Positions 8,180 to 16,832 of a DNA stretch of 64,000 nucleotides are shown piece by piece. Positions within the stretch are counted from its first letter, which is position 1. Every line of letters starts with the position of its first letter. Source of the DNA: Pyrinomonadaceae bacterium (GTDB taxonomy: Bacteria; Acidobacteriota; Blastocatellia; Pyrinomonadales; Pyrinomonadaceae); NCBI GenBank assembly GCA_036277115.1, contig DASUNM010000015.1, positions 44,451 to 108,450 on the forward strand, in the 5' to 3' direction. Under the pieces are notes generated by a model. It searched no databases. It saw only the letters and a program-made list of their open reading frames with translations, and was not told the origin of the DNA. A program made the translations under genes and the position numbers.

Positions 8180-9988
8180 ATGCGTGATCTCCGACGTCTT
8201 TTAAAGTATCTGATCCCTTACGCCGGTACTTTTGCCATTGCGACTCTGGCAATGGTCGTGGTCAGCGTCCTGGAAATTGCCATCGGCGCCCTGATCGTTC
8301 CGATTTTTGATCAAGTACTCGCGACCTCCCAGCAGCAAAGCGACACACTTTTTGGTCTTCAGAAACTGATTCCGGCGTCTGGCCTGGCCGCCTGGCGCAC
8401 GATTGCGATCCTGCTAATTGGCTTCACGCTCATAAAGGGTATTGCGGATTACTTTTCAACCTACCTGATGGCGCGCATTGGCCAGTCGTCGATTCTGCGC
8501 CTGCGGCAGGATCTCTACACGCATGTGCTCGCGCAATCAGCGGCGTTCTTTGAGCGTCATCGCACGAATTATCTTGTCTCGCGTTTGATCACCAGCGCCG
8601 CGGCGATTGAAGCAGCCATCACGCACACCTTGCGTGACATGCTGAAAGAGGGCTTAACGCTGATCGCTTTTCTGATGGCGGCTTTTTATTACAACTGGAG
8701 ATTGACCCTGGGGTCGCTTCTGATTGCGCCGCCCATCGCCTGGTTAACGATTCGGTTTGGCACTTCACTGCGAAATCTGGCGCGCGAGTCGTTTGAAGGC
8801 ACTAAACACCTGACGGACACCGCGCAGGAAGCCCTGGCGAACCAAAACATCGTGAAGGCCTATCAAGGCGAAACCCGCGAACGAGACCGATTCACGCGGG
8901 TGTCCGATCACATCCGGCGCGCGAACCTTCGTTCCGCAAGCATTGCGGGAATGTCTCCTCCGATCATCGAATTCATCGGCGTTTTGTTCGTGGCGGCGCT
9001 GCTCTTTTTCGCTGAACGAGAGATTCGGCTCGGCCGTATGAATGCGTCGCAGTTCATTACGTTTCTATTCTTCCTCTTCCGCAGCTACGATCCGATGCGC
9101 AAGCTTTCGCGTCTGCAGAATTCGCTGTCCCAGGCGCTCGCGGCCGCGCGGCATGTCTGGGAAGTAATGGACGAACGCGCCGAGATTCCGGAAAAGCCGG
9201 ATGCAATTGAACTCCGGCCATTGCAAAACGAAATCGAACTTCGAGGGGTTTCCTTTGGCTACGCGAATGAAGGACGCAAGGTGCTTCAGGATGTGAACCT
9301 CACGGTTTCGGTTGGCAAGATGGTCGCTCTGGTTGGCGAATCAGGCGGGGGCAAATCAACGTTAACGAAGCTCATGCCGCGTTTTCACGATCCAACTTCC
9401 GGCGCGGTCCTCTGGGACGGAACTGATTTGCGCGATGCTCGAATCTCCAGCCTGCGGCGTCAGATGGCTTTAGTGACGCAGGAAACTGTTCTTTTCAACG
9501 ACACCGTCCGTTACAACATCACGTACGGCCGACCCGGGGCTTCTGATGAAGAAATGCGCGACGCCGCGCGGACCGCTTTCGCGCACGATTTCATAATGGA
9601 TTTGCCGAGCGGCTATGACACAATCATCGGCGAGCGTGGCATTTTCCTTTCCGGCGGTCAGCGCCAGCGCCTGGCGATTGCGCGCGCCATTCTGATGAAT
9701 GCGCCGGTATTGATCCTCGATGAAGCGACATCGGCCCTGGACGCTGAGTCAGAACAACTGGTGCAGCGAGCCATCGCGAACCTCGTGCGAGACCGCACGA
9801 CGATTGTAATCGCGCATCGTCTTTCGACCGTGCGGCGCGCCGACAACATCGTCGTCATGGAAGCCGGACGTATCATTGAGCAAGGCACGCACAAGGATTT
9901 GCTCGCCCGCGGCGGGCAGTATCAAAAGCTGTACGAGATGCAATTCGCTGACGAGGAAGAAGAACTGTCAGTTGTCAGTGGTCAGTAG
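8180..9988 (+). CDS. ABC exporter, fused permease/ATPase, MsbA-like
   Basis: 602 residues. Six membrane helices (about 1-310) form an ABC_membrane domain. The ATPase domain has Walker A GESGGGKST (about 391-399), signature LSGGQRQR, Walker B VLILDEATSALD and the H-loop IAHRLST. Half-transporter size matches MsbA and other homodimeric lipid or drug exporters; substrate is uncertain. The last residues (EELSVVSGQ) and the stop codon are encoded by a TCAGTTGTCAGTGGTCAGTAG repeat, whose inverted partner lies at about 10118-10148, so the native C-terminus has probably been replaced or extended by repeat sequence. The upstream region shows no convincing Shine-Dalgarno. Confidence 0.9.
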   Translation: MRDLRRLLKYLIPYAGTFAIATLAMVVVSVLEIAIGALIVPIFDQVLATSQQQSDTLFGLQKLIPASGLAAWRTIAILLIGFTLIKGIADYFSTYLMARIGQSSILRLRQDLYTHVLAQSAAFFERHRTNYLVSRLITSAAAIEAAITHTLRDMLKEGLTLIAFLMAAFYYNWRLTLGSLLIAPPIAWLTIRFGTSLRNLARESFEGTKHLTDTAQEALANQNIVKAYQGETRERDRFTRVSDHIRRANLRSASIAGMSPPIIEFIGVLFVAALLFFAEREIRLGRMNASQFITFLFFLFRSYDPMRKLSRLQNSLSQALAAARHVWEVMDERAEIPEKPDAIELRPLQNEIELRGVSFGYANEGRKVLQDVNLTVSVGKMVALVGESGGGKSTLTKLMPRFHDPTSGAVLWDGTDLRDARISSLRRQMALVTQETVLFNDTVRYNITYGRPGASDEEMRDAARTAFAHDFIMDLPSGYDTIIGERGIFLSGGQRQRLAIARAILMNAPVLILDEATSALDAESEQLVQRAIANLVRDRTTIVIAHRLSTVRRADNIVVMEAGRIIEQGTHKDLLARGGQYQKLYEMQFADEEEELSVVSGQ

Positions 9989-10148
9989 TTATTCAATTCG
10001 TTCTTTGTGCTTTGTGGTACTTCGATGTCGGTTTTGCGGAGGTTCGCTCTTCGCTGAAGATGTCGACTGTGCGGGACGTCAAAGCACAAAGCACAAAGTA
10101 CAAAGTACCAGACCAAACCACTGACAACTGACGACGGACTACTGACAA
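9965..10148. repeat. Nested inverted repeats between ABC exporter and yicC
   Basis: Outer arms are CAGTTGTCAGTGGTCAG (9968-9986) against CACTGACAACTGACG...ACTACTGAC (10119-10147). Inner arms are TTTGTGCTTTGTGGTACTT (10005-10023) against CAAAGCACAAAGTACAAAGT (about 10080-10107). The arms are built of short quasi-tandem words. The left outer arm codes for the exporter C-terminus and stop; the right arm ends 3 nt before the yicC start codon. Confidence 0.8.
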
Positions 10149-10151
10149 GCT

Positions 10152-11033
10152 ATGAAATCAATGACCGGATTCGGACGTGGAGCGGCAAGCGGCGACGGCT
10201 TTACCGTGGGCGTCGAGATCAAAACCGTCAACAATCGCTACCTCGACATTCACCTGCGCGCACCGCAGGAGTTGAACGCGATGGAGATGGACATCCGGAA
10301 GCGAGTGAAAGCGCGCTTGTCCCGCGGGCGCGTAGATCTCAACATCAGTTTTGATCGCACCGGTTCTGAAGCGACTTACCAGATTAATCAATCGGTGGTC
10401 ACGGCCTACGTTGACGCGCTGCGCGAGATTCAGCGGCAGTTCAACCTCAGCGGCGACATCGACGTGACTTCAATCGCCCGCTTGCCGGGCGCGCTGTCTT
10501 CTCCGCGCGACGAGTTGAACCAGGACATTGCGAGCGCGATTGACTCAGCCATCGATCAGGCGCTCGACAGCCTGGAGCAGATGCGCGGCGCCGAGGGCGC
10601 GGCCCTGGCTGAAGAAATGCGGTCGCGGCTCGGAAAAATAAACGCCGCCATCCCGACAATAGAATCCGCCGCTGAGGGTTTGATCGAGAGTTACCGCCAA
10701 CGGCTGCATAAACGAATCGCGGAATTGCTGGCTCGGGAAGGTCAGGCGATCGAAGTCGATACTGCCAGGTTGGCTCAGGAAGTCGCCTATTTGGCCGATC
10801 GCAGCGACATTACGGAAGAGCTGGCGCGCCTCAAAAGCCACGTGGATCAATTCCGTGAAGCCATCGACTCAGCCGATGAAGTAGGCAAGCGTTTGGACTT
10901 TCTGCTTCAGGAATTCAATCGCGAAGCCAACACGGTTCTCTCGAAATCCACCGAGATTCCCATCAAAGAAGCGGCATTGGCGATCAAGGCTGAAGTTGAG
11001 AAACTGCGCGAACAAGTGCAAAATGTCGAGTGA
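10152..11033 (+). CDS. yicC: YicC-family endoribonuclease
   Basis: 293 residues beginning MKSMTGFGRG, the invariant start of the family, with EIKTVNNRYLDIHLRAP nearby (YicC N-terminal domain). The C-terminal DUF1732 half contains LDFLLQEFNREANTVLSKS, the most conserved block, and ends at full family length. Family members are stress-related endoribonucleases (YicC of E. coli; YloC in Bacillus). Located immediately before gmk and rpoZ, an arrangement conserved across many bacteria; the stop overlaps the gmk start. No strong ribosome site is visible because a repeat ends just before the ATG. Confidence 0.95.
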   Translation: MKSMTGFGRGAASGDGFTVGVEIKTVNNRYLDIHLRAPQELNAMEMDIRKRVKARLSRGRVDLNISFDRTGSEATYQINQSVVTAYVDALREIQRQFNLSGDIDVTSIARLPGALSSPRDELNQDIASAIDSAIDQALDSLEQMRGAEGAALAEEMRSRLGKINAAIPTIESAAEGLIESYRQRLHKRIAELLAREGQAIEVDTARLAQEVAYLADRSDITEELARLKSHVDQFREAIDSADEVGKRLDFLLQEFNREANTVLSKSTEIPIKEAALAIKAEVEKLREQVQNVE

Positions 11034-11703
11034 GCTGATAAACAAGCCGAATAACGACGGCGCCCGGGGCGGTCGCGGCATGCTGATAGTCGTCAGTTCC
11101 CCGTCGGGCGGCGGCAAAGGCACCTTGATCGATCGCGTCCTGCAAACAGTGCCCGGCGTCAGTTACTCGGTCTCGTACACCACGCGCCCCTCGCGACCGA
11201 AAGAGCAGGACGGCCGCGAATACTTCTTCGTCTCAACCTCCGTTTTTAAAGAGATGATTCAGCGCGGCGAGTTCCTTGAATGGGCGGATGTGTATGGTCA
11301 CCTTTACGGTACCAGCCACAAGCAGGTAGAACGCGAGCGCGCCGCCGGCCGTGACATCATCCTGGAGATTGACGTCCAGGGCGCAGACAGCGTGCGTGCG
11401 CTGATCGAAGATGCAGTCACCGTTTTCATCCTGCCGCCGTCATTTGAACTGTTGCAGAATCGGCTGGTGAAGCGCGGCACGGACTCAGCAGAAGATCTCG
11501 CGCGACGATTGCGCGGCGCGCCGGCTGAAGTCGAGCAATACCGGAAGTTTCAATACGTGATATTGAACGACGATATCAACCGGGCCTCGGCGCAGCTGGC
11601 ATCAGTGATTTACGCGGAACGCGCCCGCCGCGAGCGACAGGAAACAACTTCGAGTGAAGCGCTGGCTGACTTTGCGCGGGCCGGAACGATTGCCCAGAGC
11701 TAG
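11023..11703 (+). CDS. gmk: Guanylate kinase
   Basis: 226 residues from the ATG at 11023, overlapping the yicC end by 11 nt. An internal ATG at 11080 (MLIVVSSPSGGGKGT) would give the minimal enzyme and cannot be excluded. P-loop SSPSGGGKGTL, GMP-binding segment SVSYTTRPSRPKEQDGREYF, EWADVYGHLYGTS, and the lid/adenine region LARRLRGAPAE follow in the normal order. It phosphorylates GMP to GDP with ATP in the cytoplasm. Translational coupling with yicC is likely. Length matches bacterial guanylate kinases plus a slightly extended, low-complexity N-terminus. Confidence 0.95.
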   Translation: MSSELINKPNNDGARGGRGMLIVVSSPSGGGKGTLIDRVLQTVPGVSYSVSYTTRPSRPKEQDGREYFFVSTSVFKEMIQRGEFLEWADVYGHLYGTSHKQVERERAAGRDIILEIDVQGADSVRALIEDAVTVFILPPSFELLQNRLVKRGTDSAEDLARRLRGAPAEVEQYRKFQYVILNDDINRASAQLASVIYAERARRERQETTSSEALADFARAGTIAQS

Positions 11704-11755
11704 TTAACAAATCTACTGAATAACACTATCGAGAGATAGAGGAGAAACACGACTT

Positions 11756-11998
11756 ATGACGATGGCAAATATTAACGAAGAGTTTGAAGAGGCGTCTGAA
11801 ACAGTACCTGAGATTGATGCGAAGTACCGGTTGATAATTTTAGCCGCCAAGCGCAGCAAGCAACTGCAACGCGGCGCGCGCCCGCGCATCGACATTGATG
11901 TAACGAAACACAAGCCGACGCGTATCGCGCTGGAAGAAGTGATCCGCGGTAAGGTTCCATTCCATTTCAATCCTATAGACGGCGCCAAAGAAAACTAA
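11756..11998 (+). CDS. rpoZ: RNA polymerase omega subunit
   Basis: 80 residues. Conserved core KYRLIILAAKRSKQLQRGAR followed by KPTRIALEEVIRGKV, which are the omega helix that clasps the beta' C-terminus. AGGAG lies 11 nt before the ATG; a second ATG two codons on is possible. Third gene of the yicC-gmk-rpoZ block, 52 nt after gmk. The usual next gene (coaBC) is not present downstream. Confidence 0.95.
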   Translation: MTMANINEEFEEASETVPEIDAKYRLIILAAKRSKQLQRGARPRIDIDVTKHKPTRIALEEVIRGKVPFHFNPIDGAKEN

Positions 11999-12308
11999 GA
12001 TTCGCGCCGAGCTTTTGTTCCTCCCGTAGCTCTCACGAAGCCGTTCCTGGGACTAATATTCGCACAGCCAAGCGTGGTGCATTGAAAACCACTCAGGTCA
12101 GGAAGGGGCTTGCCCCCGCTTACGCTCTCTTTACCTCAGCGGGGGTAAACGACTCTTTCGAACTTGAGAGGTAAGGATTTTGCGTCCTCAATCAACTCAA
12201 AAACTACTTACAATCTCCTTCTCTTTCGACGTGAAAATGTGACGAATTGGGCCTAAGCCACTGATGTGGCACGTCAGGCGCAAGGAAACTGACGGGAGGA
12301 TAGGACTA
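11999..12308. other. Intergenic region with GC hairpin after rpoZ
   Basis: 310 bases without a gene. A hairpin with arms CCCCCGCT (about 12113-12120) and AGCGGGGG (about 12139-12146) enclosing an 18-nt loop could help end the rpoZ transcript, but no T-run follows, so it is not a classical terminator. The last part carries the Shine-Dalgarno GGGAGGA for the next gene. No tRNA or recognised ncRNA was found. Confidence 0.4.
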
Positions 12309-13115
12309 ATGAACACTGTTATCGGAATCTTTAATTCATTTGCTGATGCAAAGCGCGCGGCAGCTATGCTTGGGTCACTTGGCATAGCTGATGAAAACAT
12401 CGGAGTACTTTCGCCGCGCACACCGGAAACTGAAATCGAAGCGAACATTCCCACGACGGAAACCGAACAGCCCGGGGTCGGAACTGCCGTGGGCGGAGCT
12501 GTCGGAGGGGCGCTGGGTGTTGCCGGCGGCATGCACGCCGGATTGGCCGCAGCGACTGCTCTAATCCCCGGCGTGGGACCGATTTTCGCGCTCGGGTTGA
12601 TCGGCGCAGCACTATTCGGCATCGGAGGCGCGGCAGCAGGCGCGGCAGCAGGCAATGCCGTCGAAGGCAACCTTGATACTGGGTTGCCACGCGATGAGCT
12701 TTTCTTGTATGAAGATGCTCTGCGCAAAGGGCGCTCAGTTGTGATTGCGCTCGCCGATTCTGATCAACTGGCTGAAACGGCACGCGCGGAACTGAAGCGC
12801 GCGGGCGCCGAGTCAGTGGACGCCGCACGCGATCAATGGTGGACCGGTTTGCGTGATGCTGAGCAAGAGCACTATTCGACTCAGGGCGGCAACTTCAATG
12901 TTGACGAAGCGGCGTACCGGCTCGGGTTTGAAGCATCGCTGCACCCGGATCGACGCGGCCGCAACTACGACAACACCGTCGAGAATCTGAGAACGCGATA
13001 CGCGGAGAGCTGCGGGCTGGAAGCATTTCGCCGCGGTTATGAGCGAGGCCAGGCGTACCAGAGCTCGATTGAAACCAAGCAAACGGAACCAACGGCCAGT
13101 CGCAAGGCTGCTTGA
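12309..13115 (+). CDS. Glycine-zipper protein with general-stress (17M/YflT-like) N-terminal domain
   Basis: 268 residues from the ATG at 12309, chosen because GGGAGGA sits at ideal distance; an ATG 15 codons upstream has no such site. Residues 1-50 (VIGIFNSFADAKRAAAML) look like the heat-induced stress protein YflT/GSP17M fold, which often occurs with DUF1269-like membrane proteins. Residues about 55-120 are a Gly/Ala-rich zipper with two possible membrane helices (GTAVGGAVGGALGVAGGM; FALGLIGAALFGIGGAAAG). The C-terminal part is soluble, acidic, with YRLGFEASLHP and FRRGYERGQAY. Inferred: envelope stress protein. Function otherwise unknown. Confidence 0.65.
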   Translation: MNTVIGIFNSFADAKRAAAMLGSLGIADENIGVLSPRTPETEIEANIPTTETEQPGVGTAVGGAVGGALGVAGGMHAGLAAATALIPGVGPIFALGLIGAALFGIGGAAAGAAAGNAVEGNLDTGLPRDELFLYEDALRKGRSVVIALADSDQLAETARAELKRAGAESVDAARDQWWTGLRDAEQEHYSTQGGNFNVDEAAYRLGFEASLHPDRRGRNYDNTVENLRTRYAESCGLEAFRRGYERGQAYQSSIETKQTEPTASRKAA

Positions 13116-13136
13116 CGGCTGCCGTCGAGAACTAGC

Positions 13137-13304
13137 CTGAAAGAAACTCTGCTGAACATCGCCATAGCTGTCGCCATCCTCGGCGGCAGCTATGTCGTTA
13201 TGCACCTGTTCGCGCGCGCGATGTACGTGCGTTGCCCGTCGTGCCACACCCTCAACGCCCGTCGTCGCTCGAAATGTCGAGCGTGCGAGTCGCCCTTTAC
13301 CTAG
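13137..13304 (+). CDS. Possible small membrane zinc-ribbon protein with non-ATG start
   Basis: In the same frame as the preceding gene and 21 nt after its TGA, a 55-codon stretch reads as one membrane helix (LNIAIAVAILGGSYVVMHLF) followed by a four-cysteine ribbon (RCPSCHTLNARRRSKCRACE). This is a coherent protein design with CxxC...CxxC metal ligands. The only ATG (13200) falls inside the helix, so the full protein would need a CTG/other start at 13137 or readthrough of the upstream TGA. The ATG-initiated form would keep the ribbon but only part of the helix. The stop overlaps the convergent EamA gene end by 4 nt. Confidence 0.4.
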   Translation: MKETLLNIAIAVAILGGSYVVMHLFARAMYVRCPSCHTLNARRRSKCRACESPFT

Positions 13305-14236
13305 TGTCCGAACGCCTCGGGATGTTCCGACACTTCCTCGATTGCTTTAGCGCGACCGCGACTCGTCACGACTGCCACACCCGCAAACACTAACAGCGAT
13401 GCGATGATGACGCGGGAGCTCACTCTTTCACCCAGCACAATCGGCGCCAGCACAAACGTAATTAGCGGCTGCAAATAGATGTAGGCCGCCACCGTGCTCG
13501 GCGGCACGCGCGCCAGGGCCCACGAATTCAGGTAGTAACAAACGACCGTCGCAAACAGAACGATGTAACCGACTGCCAGCCAGACTGAGCCGGGAACCTC
13601 GCCGAACGACACAGACGAAAGGCTAAACGCGGCGACGGGAACGGCGGGAACACATCCGACTATAAAGACCCAGGTAATCACAGTGAGCGCGTTGTAGCGG
13701 CTCAACAGGCGCTTTGAAATCGCGATGTACGCTCCATAGCAGAGCGAATTAAGAACGAGCAGCAAGTCTCCGACGACGGAGCTTTGGGAGAACGACGCGC
13801 GGTCGGGGCCAATCAAATAAACGACGCCGGCGCCCGCAAGGAGAATTCCGATGATGCGCCGCGCGGATATGCGATCGTTCCCGACAAAGATGCTAACCAG
13901 AAGCGTAAACACGGGAATCGTAGTCCCGAGCAGCGTTGCGTTAACCGCGGTGGTCAGCGACAGACCCTTCACAAACAGCCACTGATTCAGAACGACGCCC
14001 AGTAAACTCGATACCACGAGCAGCAGCCAATCTGATTTGGCAATTCGCTCAAGTCTGCGCGTCGCAAGTCCGATAGCCGTGAGAGCCACGGCTGCCCCCA
14101 GCACTCGGATCCCAACCAGCCCGAGGCTCGGGATCGTTCGCAACACGATCTTCCCGAACACTGGCCAGGTAGCAAACATCACCTGGACAGCGATCAAAGC
14201 GATGTGCGGAGAGGCACTTGAGCTGGGTTTGTTCAC
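13301..14236 (-). CDS. EamA/DMT-family transporter
   Basis: 311 residues from a GTG at 14236, preceded by AAGGA 7 nt upstream. Longer in-frame versions would run through a palindromic repeat (14250-14311) and are rejected. Ten hydrophobic helices in two EamA repeats (for instance LGLVGIRVLGAAVALTAIGL in the first half, YIYLQPLITFVLAPIVLGE in the second, where PL/E before the last helix is typical). RhaT/EamA members export metabolites or amino acids; substrate unknown here. Convergent with the putative zinc-ribbon ORF. Confidence 0.88.
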   Translation of the reverse strand: MNKPSSSASPHIALIAVQVMFATWPVFGKIVLRTIPSLGLVGIRVLGAAVALTAIGLATRRLERIAKSDWLLLVVSSLLGVVLNQWLFVKGLSLTTAVNATLLGTTIPVFTLLVSIFVGNDRISARRIIGILLAGAGVVYLIGPDRASFSQSSVVGDLLLVLNSLCYGAYIAISKRLLSRYNALTVITWVFIVGCVPAVPVAAFSLSSVSFGEVPGSVWLAVGYIVLFATVVCYYLNSWALARVPPSTVAAYIYLQPLITFVLAPIVLGERVSSRVIIASLLVFAGVAVVTSRGRAKAIEEVSEHPEAFGH

Positions 14237-14249
14237 AAAAGCGTCCTTC

Positions 14250-14311
14250 GTGGCACAGACTTCAGTCTGTGCGTTCCTGGTGGCAATCACAGACTGAAGT
14301 CTGTGCCACAT
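14250..14311. repeat. Palindromic repeat, TGGCACAGACTTCAGTCTGTG type
   Basis: GGCACAGACTTCAGTCTGTG and its inverted copy CACAGACTGAAGTCTGTGCC, about 20 nt apart. Each arm is itself nearly palindromic. It lies immediately upstream of the EamA start codon and reads in frame with it, which creates a misleading N-terminal extension. Confidence 0.8.
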
Positions 14312-14370
14312 AAAAAAAGATCGGGCCGCGTGTTCCCGATCTCGACAGCTTCTAAGACTGGATCGGTTTT

Positions 14371-15762
14371 TCAACCGAGAAACAAATACAGGGGATTCTC
14401 AAGAATCTGTTTGAAGGTCTGCAGGAACTGCGCGCCGACCGCCCCATCGACCACGCGATGATCGCAGGACATCGTCACGCGCATCATCTGGTGAATCTCG
14501 ATTTGGTCCTCGCGAACAATAGGCTTCGGTTTCATCGCCCCCACCGCGAGAATCGCGGCTTCGGGCGGATTGATTACCGCCGTGAATTCGTCGATGCCGA
14601 ACATGCCAAGGTTGCTGATGGAAAAAGTCGCTCCCATGTACTCTTCAGGCTTTAGCTTGCGCGAGCGCGCCCGGCCGGCCAACTCCCTGACTTCAGTGGC
14701 GATATCCAGCAACGATTTCACATCGGCCGCACGCACGATCGGCGTGATCAATCCATTCTCAGTCGCGACCGCGACGCCGATGTCCGCGTGCTCGTAGTGC
14801 CGCACGGTCTTGTCCTGAAAGGAGGCGTTCACCTGTGGGTGTTGAATCAAGGCGACGGCGGCAACTTTGATGATGACGTCGTTGATGCTGACCTTTGCAT
14901 CAGGATAGAGAGTGTTGATTTGCTGCCGCATGTCCGCGGCGCGATCCATTTCAATCTCAGTTGTCAGGAAGAAGTGCGGGACCGGCCCGAGTGAAGTCAC
15001 CAGACGCTTCGCAATCGTCCGGCGCATTTCGCTCATCGGTTCGTCGCGATAAGCCGACGGGCCGTACGTGGCGCCCGGTTGACCCGCGGGCACCGCCATC
15101 GGTCGAACCAATGAGAGTTTTGGAGTCGCGCCCGGGGATGCGGCCTGCGGCGCCTTCATCGCTTCTTCGATGTCGCGCTTCACGATTCGACCGCTCGGTC
15201 CACTGCCCTTAACCGAATTGAGATCCACACCCGATTCCGCGGCCATGCGCGCAGCAATGGGCGAAACCAGCATGCGACCACCGTTCGGACGTTTCCCGTC
15301 CGTCTGCACTTCGCGAGCTATTTCGGGTTGCGGGGCAGCTTTTTTCTGCTCGCCGGCAGGAGCGGCCTCTGATTCAGGAGTCGTCTCTGGCTGTGCCGCA
15401 GCCTCTTCTTTAGCCGGGGCGTCTTCTTTGGCCGGAGCCTCTTCTTTGGCCGGAGCCTCTTCATTTGCTGGAGCTTCTTTGGCCGGGGCCGGTTCACTCT
15501 TCAGCAGAGCGGAAATGTCTTCGTCAGGCTCGCCGATGATCGCGATGGGCTGGCCCAGTGGCGCGCTCTCGCCTTCCTGCACAAGCACCTTACGCAGAAC
15601 GCCGGCTGACAGCGCCTGCATTTCCATGGTGGCTTTGTCAGTATCGATTTCGGCGATCGGCTCGCCCATCGAGACCTTGTCGCCTTCTTTTTTCAGCCAG
15701 CGCGCAACCTGCCCCTCTTCCATCGTGGGCGACAGTTTCGGCATGACGACTTGGGTAGCCAT
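14371..15762 (-). CDS. pdhC: Pyruvate dehydrogenase E2, dihydrolipoamide acetyltransferase
   Basis: 463 residues. One lipoyl domain at 1-78 with the lipoylated Lys in EIDTDKATMEM. A flexible Ala/Pro/Glu linker (about 90-160) contains four near copies of APAKEE-type repeats. The E1/E3-binding domain follows (LVSPIAARMAAESGVDL...GSGPSGRIVKRDIE), then the catalytic domain ending in the chloramphenicol-acetyltransferase-like motif SCDHRVVDGAVGAQFL (His and Asp catalytic). It transfers acetyl from E1 to CoA. It is the third gene of pdhA-pdhB-pdhC; no E3 gene is in the window, so lipoamide dehydrogenase must come from elsewhere. A repeat lies directly before the ATG. Confidence 0.95.
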   Translation of the reverse strand: MATQVVMPKLSPTMEEGQVARWLKKEGDKVSMGEPIAEIDTDKATMEMQALSAGVLRKVLVQEGESAPLGQPIAIIGEPDEDISALLKSEPAPAKEAPANEEAPAKEEAPAKEDAPAKEEAAAQPETTPESEAAPAGEQKKAAPQPEIAREVQTDGKRPNGGRMLVSPIAARMAAESGVDLNSVKGSGPSGRIVKRDIEEAMKAPQAASPGATPKLSLVRPMAVPAGQPGATYGPSAYRDEPMSEMRRTIAKRLVTSLGPVPHFFLTTEIEMDRAADMRQQINTLYPDAKVSINDVIIKVAAVALIQHPQVNASFQDKTVRHYEHADIGVAVATENGLITPIVRAADVKSLLDIATEVRELAGRARSRKLKPEEYMGATFSISNLGMFGIDEFTAVINPPEAAILAVGAMKPKPIVREDQIEIHQMMRVTMSCDHRVVDGAVGAQFLQTFKQILENPLYLFLG

Positions 15763-15771
15763 AACGGGTGA

Positions 15772-15843
15772 ACAGTGAATCGTGAATGGTAAATAGAAAG
15801 CAGGGTTGGCGCTCTCTATTTACGATTTACGATTGACCATTTA
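15772..15843. repeat. GTAAATCG/GTGAATCG repeat pair between pdhB and pdhC
   Basis: Quasi-tandem words (AGTGAATCGTGAATGGTAAA) on one side and TATTTACGATTTACGATTGA on the other form an inverted pair around a GC-rich centre. The right-hand copy begins immediately after the pdhB stop codon. The same family is at 39517-39598. Confidence 0.8.
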
Positions 15844-16824
15844 CTAGACGTAAGCAACTTCTCTAACCGCGGCGACGATCTGCGGCACATCCGGGATCGC
15901 CAGCCGTTCGAGGTTCTTCGCATACGGCATCGGCACATCCACGCCGGAAACTCGTTTGACGGGCGCATCAAGATAATCGAACGCCCGCTCTTGAATCTCC
16001 GCGGTGATCTCAGCAGAAACGCCGCAGAACGGATGCGACTCTTCGGCCACCACCACGCGATTCGTCTTCTGCACGGAAGTGATGATGGTATCGATGTCGA
16101 GCGGCCGGATCGTTCGCGGATCTATCACTTCGCAGCTGATGCCTTCCTTCTCCAACTCTTCTGCGGCCTTCAAAGCCGTCGGCACCATTAACGAGCGCGC
16201 GACGATCGTAGCATCGGTTCCTTCCCGCTTTACGTCGGCGACGCCGAGCGGAATCGTGAAGTCCTCGTCTTCCGGAACCTCGCCCTTCATTCCGTACATG
16301 CGCTCCTGCTCGATGAAGATCACCGGATCGTCGTCGCGAATCGCGCTTTTCAAAAGCCCTTTAGCATCAGCCGGGGTTGACGGCATTACGACTTTCAAAC
16401 CGGGAAAGAACGCGTACCACGATTCCAGCGCCTGCGAGTGCTGCGAGGAAACCTGGTAAGCCGACCCGCCCGGACCGCGAAATACTATCGGAATCTTGTA
16501 TTGGCCGCCCGACATGTAAAGCATCTTGGCGGCCGAGTTCACCATTTGATCCGCCGCGAGAATCGAAAAGTTGAAAGTCATGAACTCGATGATGGGTCGC
16601 AGGCCGACCATCGCTGCGCCCACGCCCAGACCGGCGAAACCAAGTTCAGTGATCGGCGTATCGATAACTCGCTTGGCGCCGAACTCCTGGAGCAATCCGC
16701 GCGTAACTTTGTAGGCGCCCTGATACTCGGCGACCTCTTCACCCATCAGAAACACATTCGGATCGCGCGCCAGCTCCTCGCGGAGAGCGTCATTCAAGGC
16801 GTCGCGCATGGTGATAACAGCCAT
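15844..16824 (-). CDS. pdhB: Pyruvate dehydrogenase E1 beta subunit
   Basis: 326 residues of standard E1beta length. The Transket_pyr domain comes first (MGEEVAEYQGAYKVTRGLLQ, then IDTPITELGFAGLGVGAAM with the Glu that activates TPP), followed by the transketolase C-terminal domain (RTIRPLDIDTIITSVQKTNR, VVAEESHPFCGVSAEI). With E1alpha it forms the heterotetramer that decarboxylates pyruvate and acetylates the lipoyl group of E2. It starts 9 nt after the pdhA stop, consistent with co-transcription. Assignment to pyruvate rather than branched-chain oxoacids is by overall resemblance and is inference. Confidence 0.94.
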   Translation of the reverse strand: MAVITMRDALNDALREELARDPNVFLMGEEVAEYQGAYKVTRGLLQEFGAKRVIDTPITELGFAGLGVGAAMVGLRPIIEFMTFNFSILAADQMVNSAAKMLYMSGGQYKIPIVFRGPGGSAYQVSSQHSQALESWYAFFPGLKVVMPSTPADAKGLLKSAIRDDDPVIFIEQERMYGMKGEVPEDEDFTIPLGVADVKREGTDATIVARSLMVPTALKAAEELEKEGISCEVIDPRTIRPLDIDTIITSVQKTNRVVVAEESHPFCGVSAEITAEIQERAFDYLDAPVKRVSGVDVPMPYAKNLERLAIPDVPQIVAAVREVAYV

Positions 16825-16832
16825 TGGATTCT

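Noticed and set aside
12085..12150. CAGGTCAGGAAGG resembles the tip of a bacterial SRP RNA
   Set aside because: The essential GTCCGGAAGGAAGCAG loop is not present and the flanks do not pair as the SRP helix should.
14236..14374. N-terminal extension of the EamA transporter
   Set aside because: It is encoded by a palindromic repeat, and a GTG with AAGGA downstream of it is the better start.
15360..15490. APAKEE tandem pattern in pdhC as a mobile repeat
   Set aside because: Ala/Pro/Glu repeats are the normal flexible linker of E2 proteins and do not match the intergenic repeat families.
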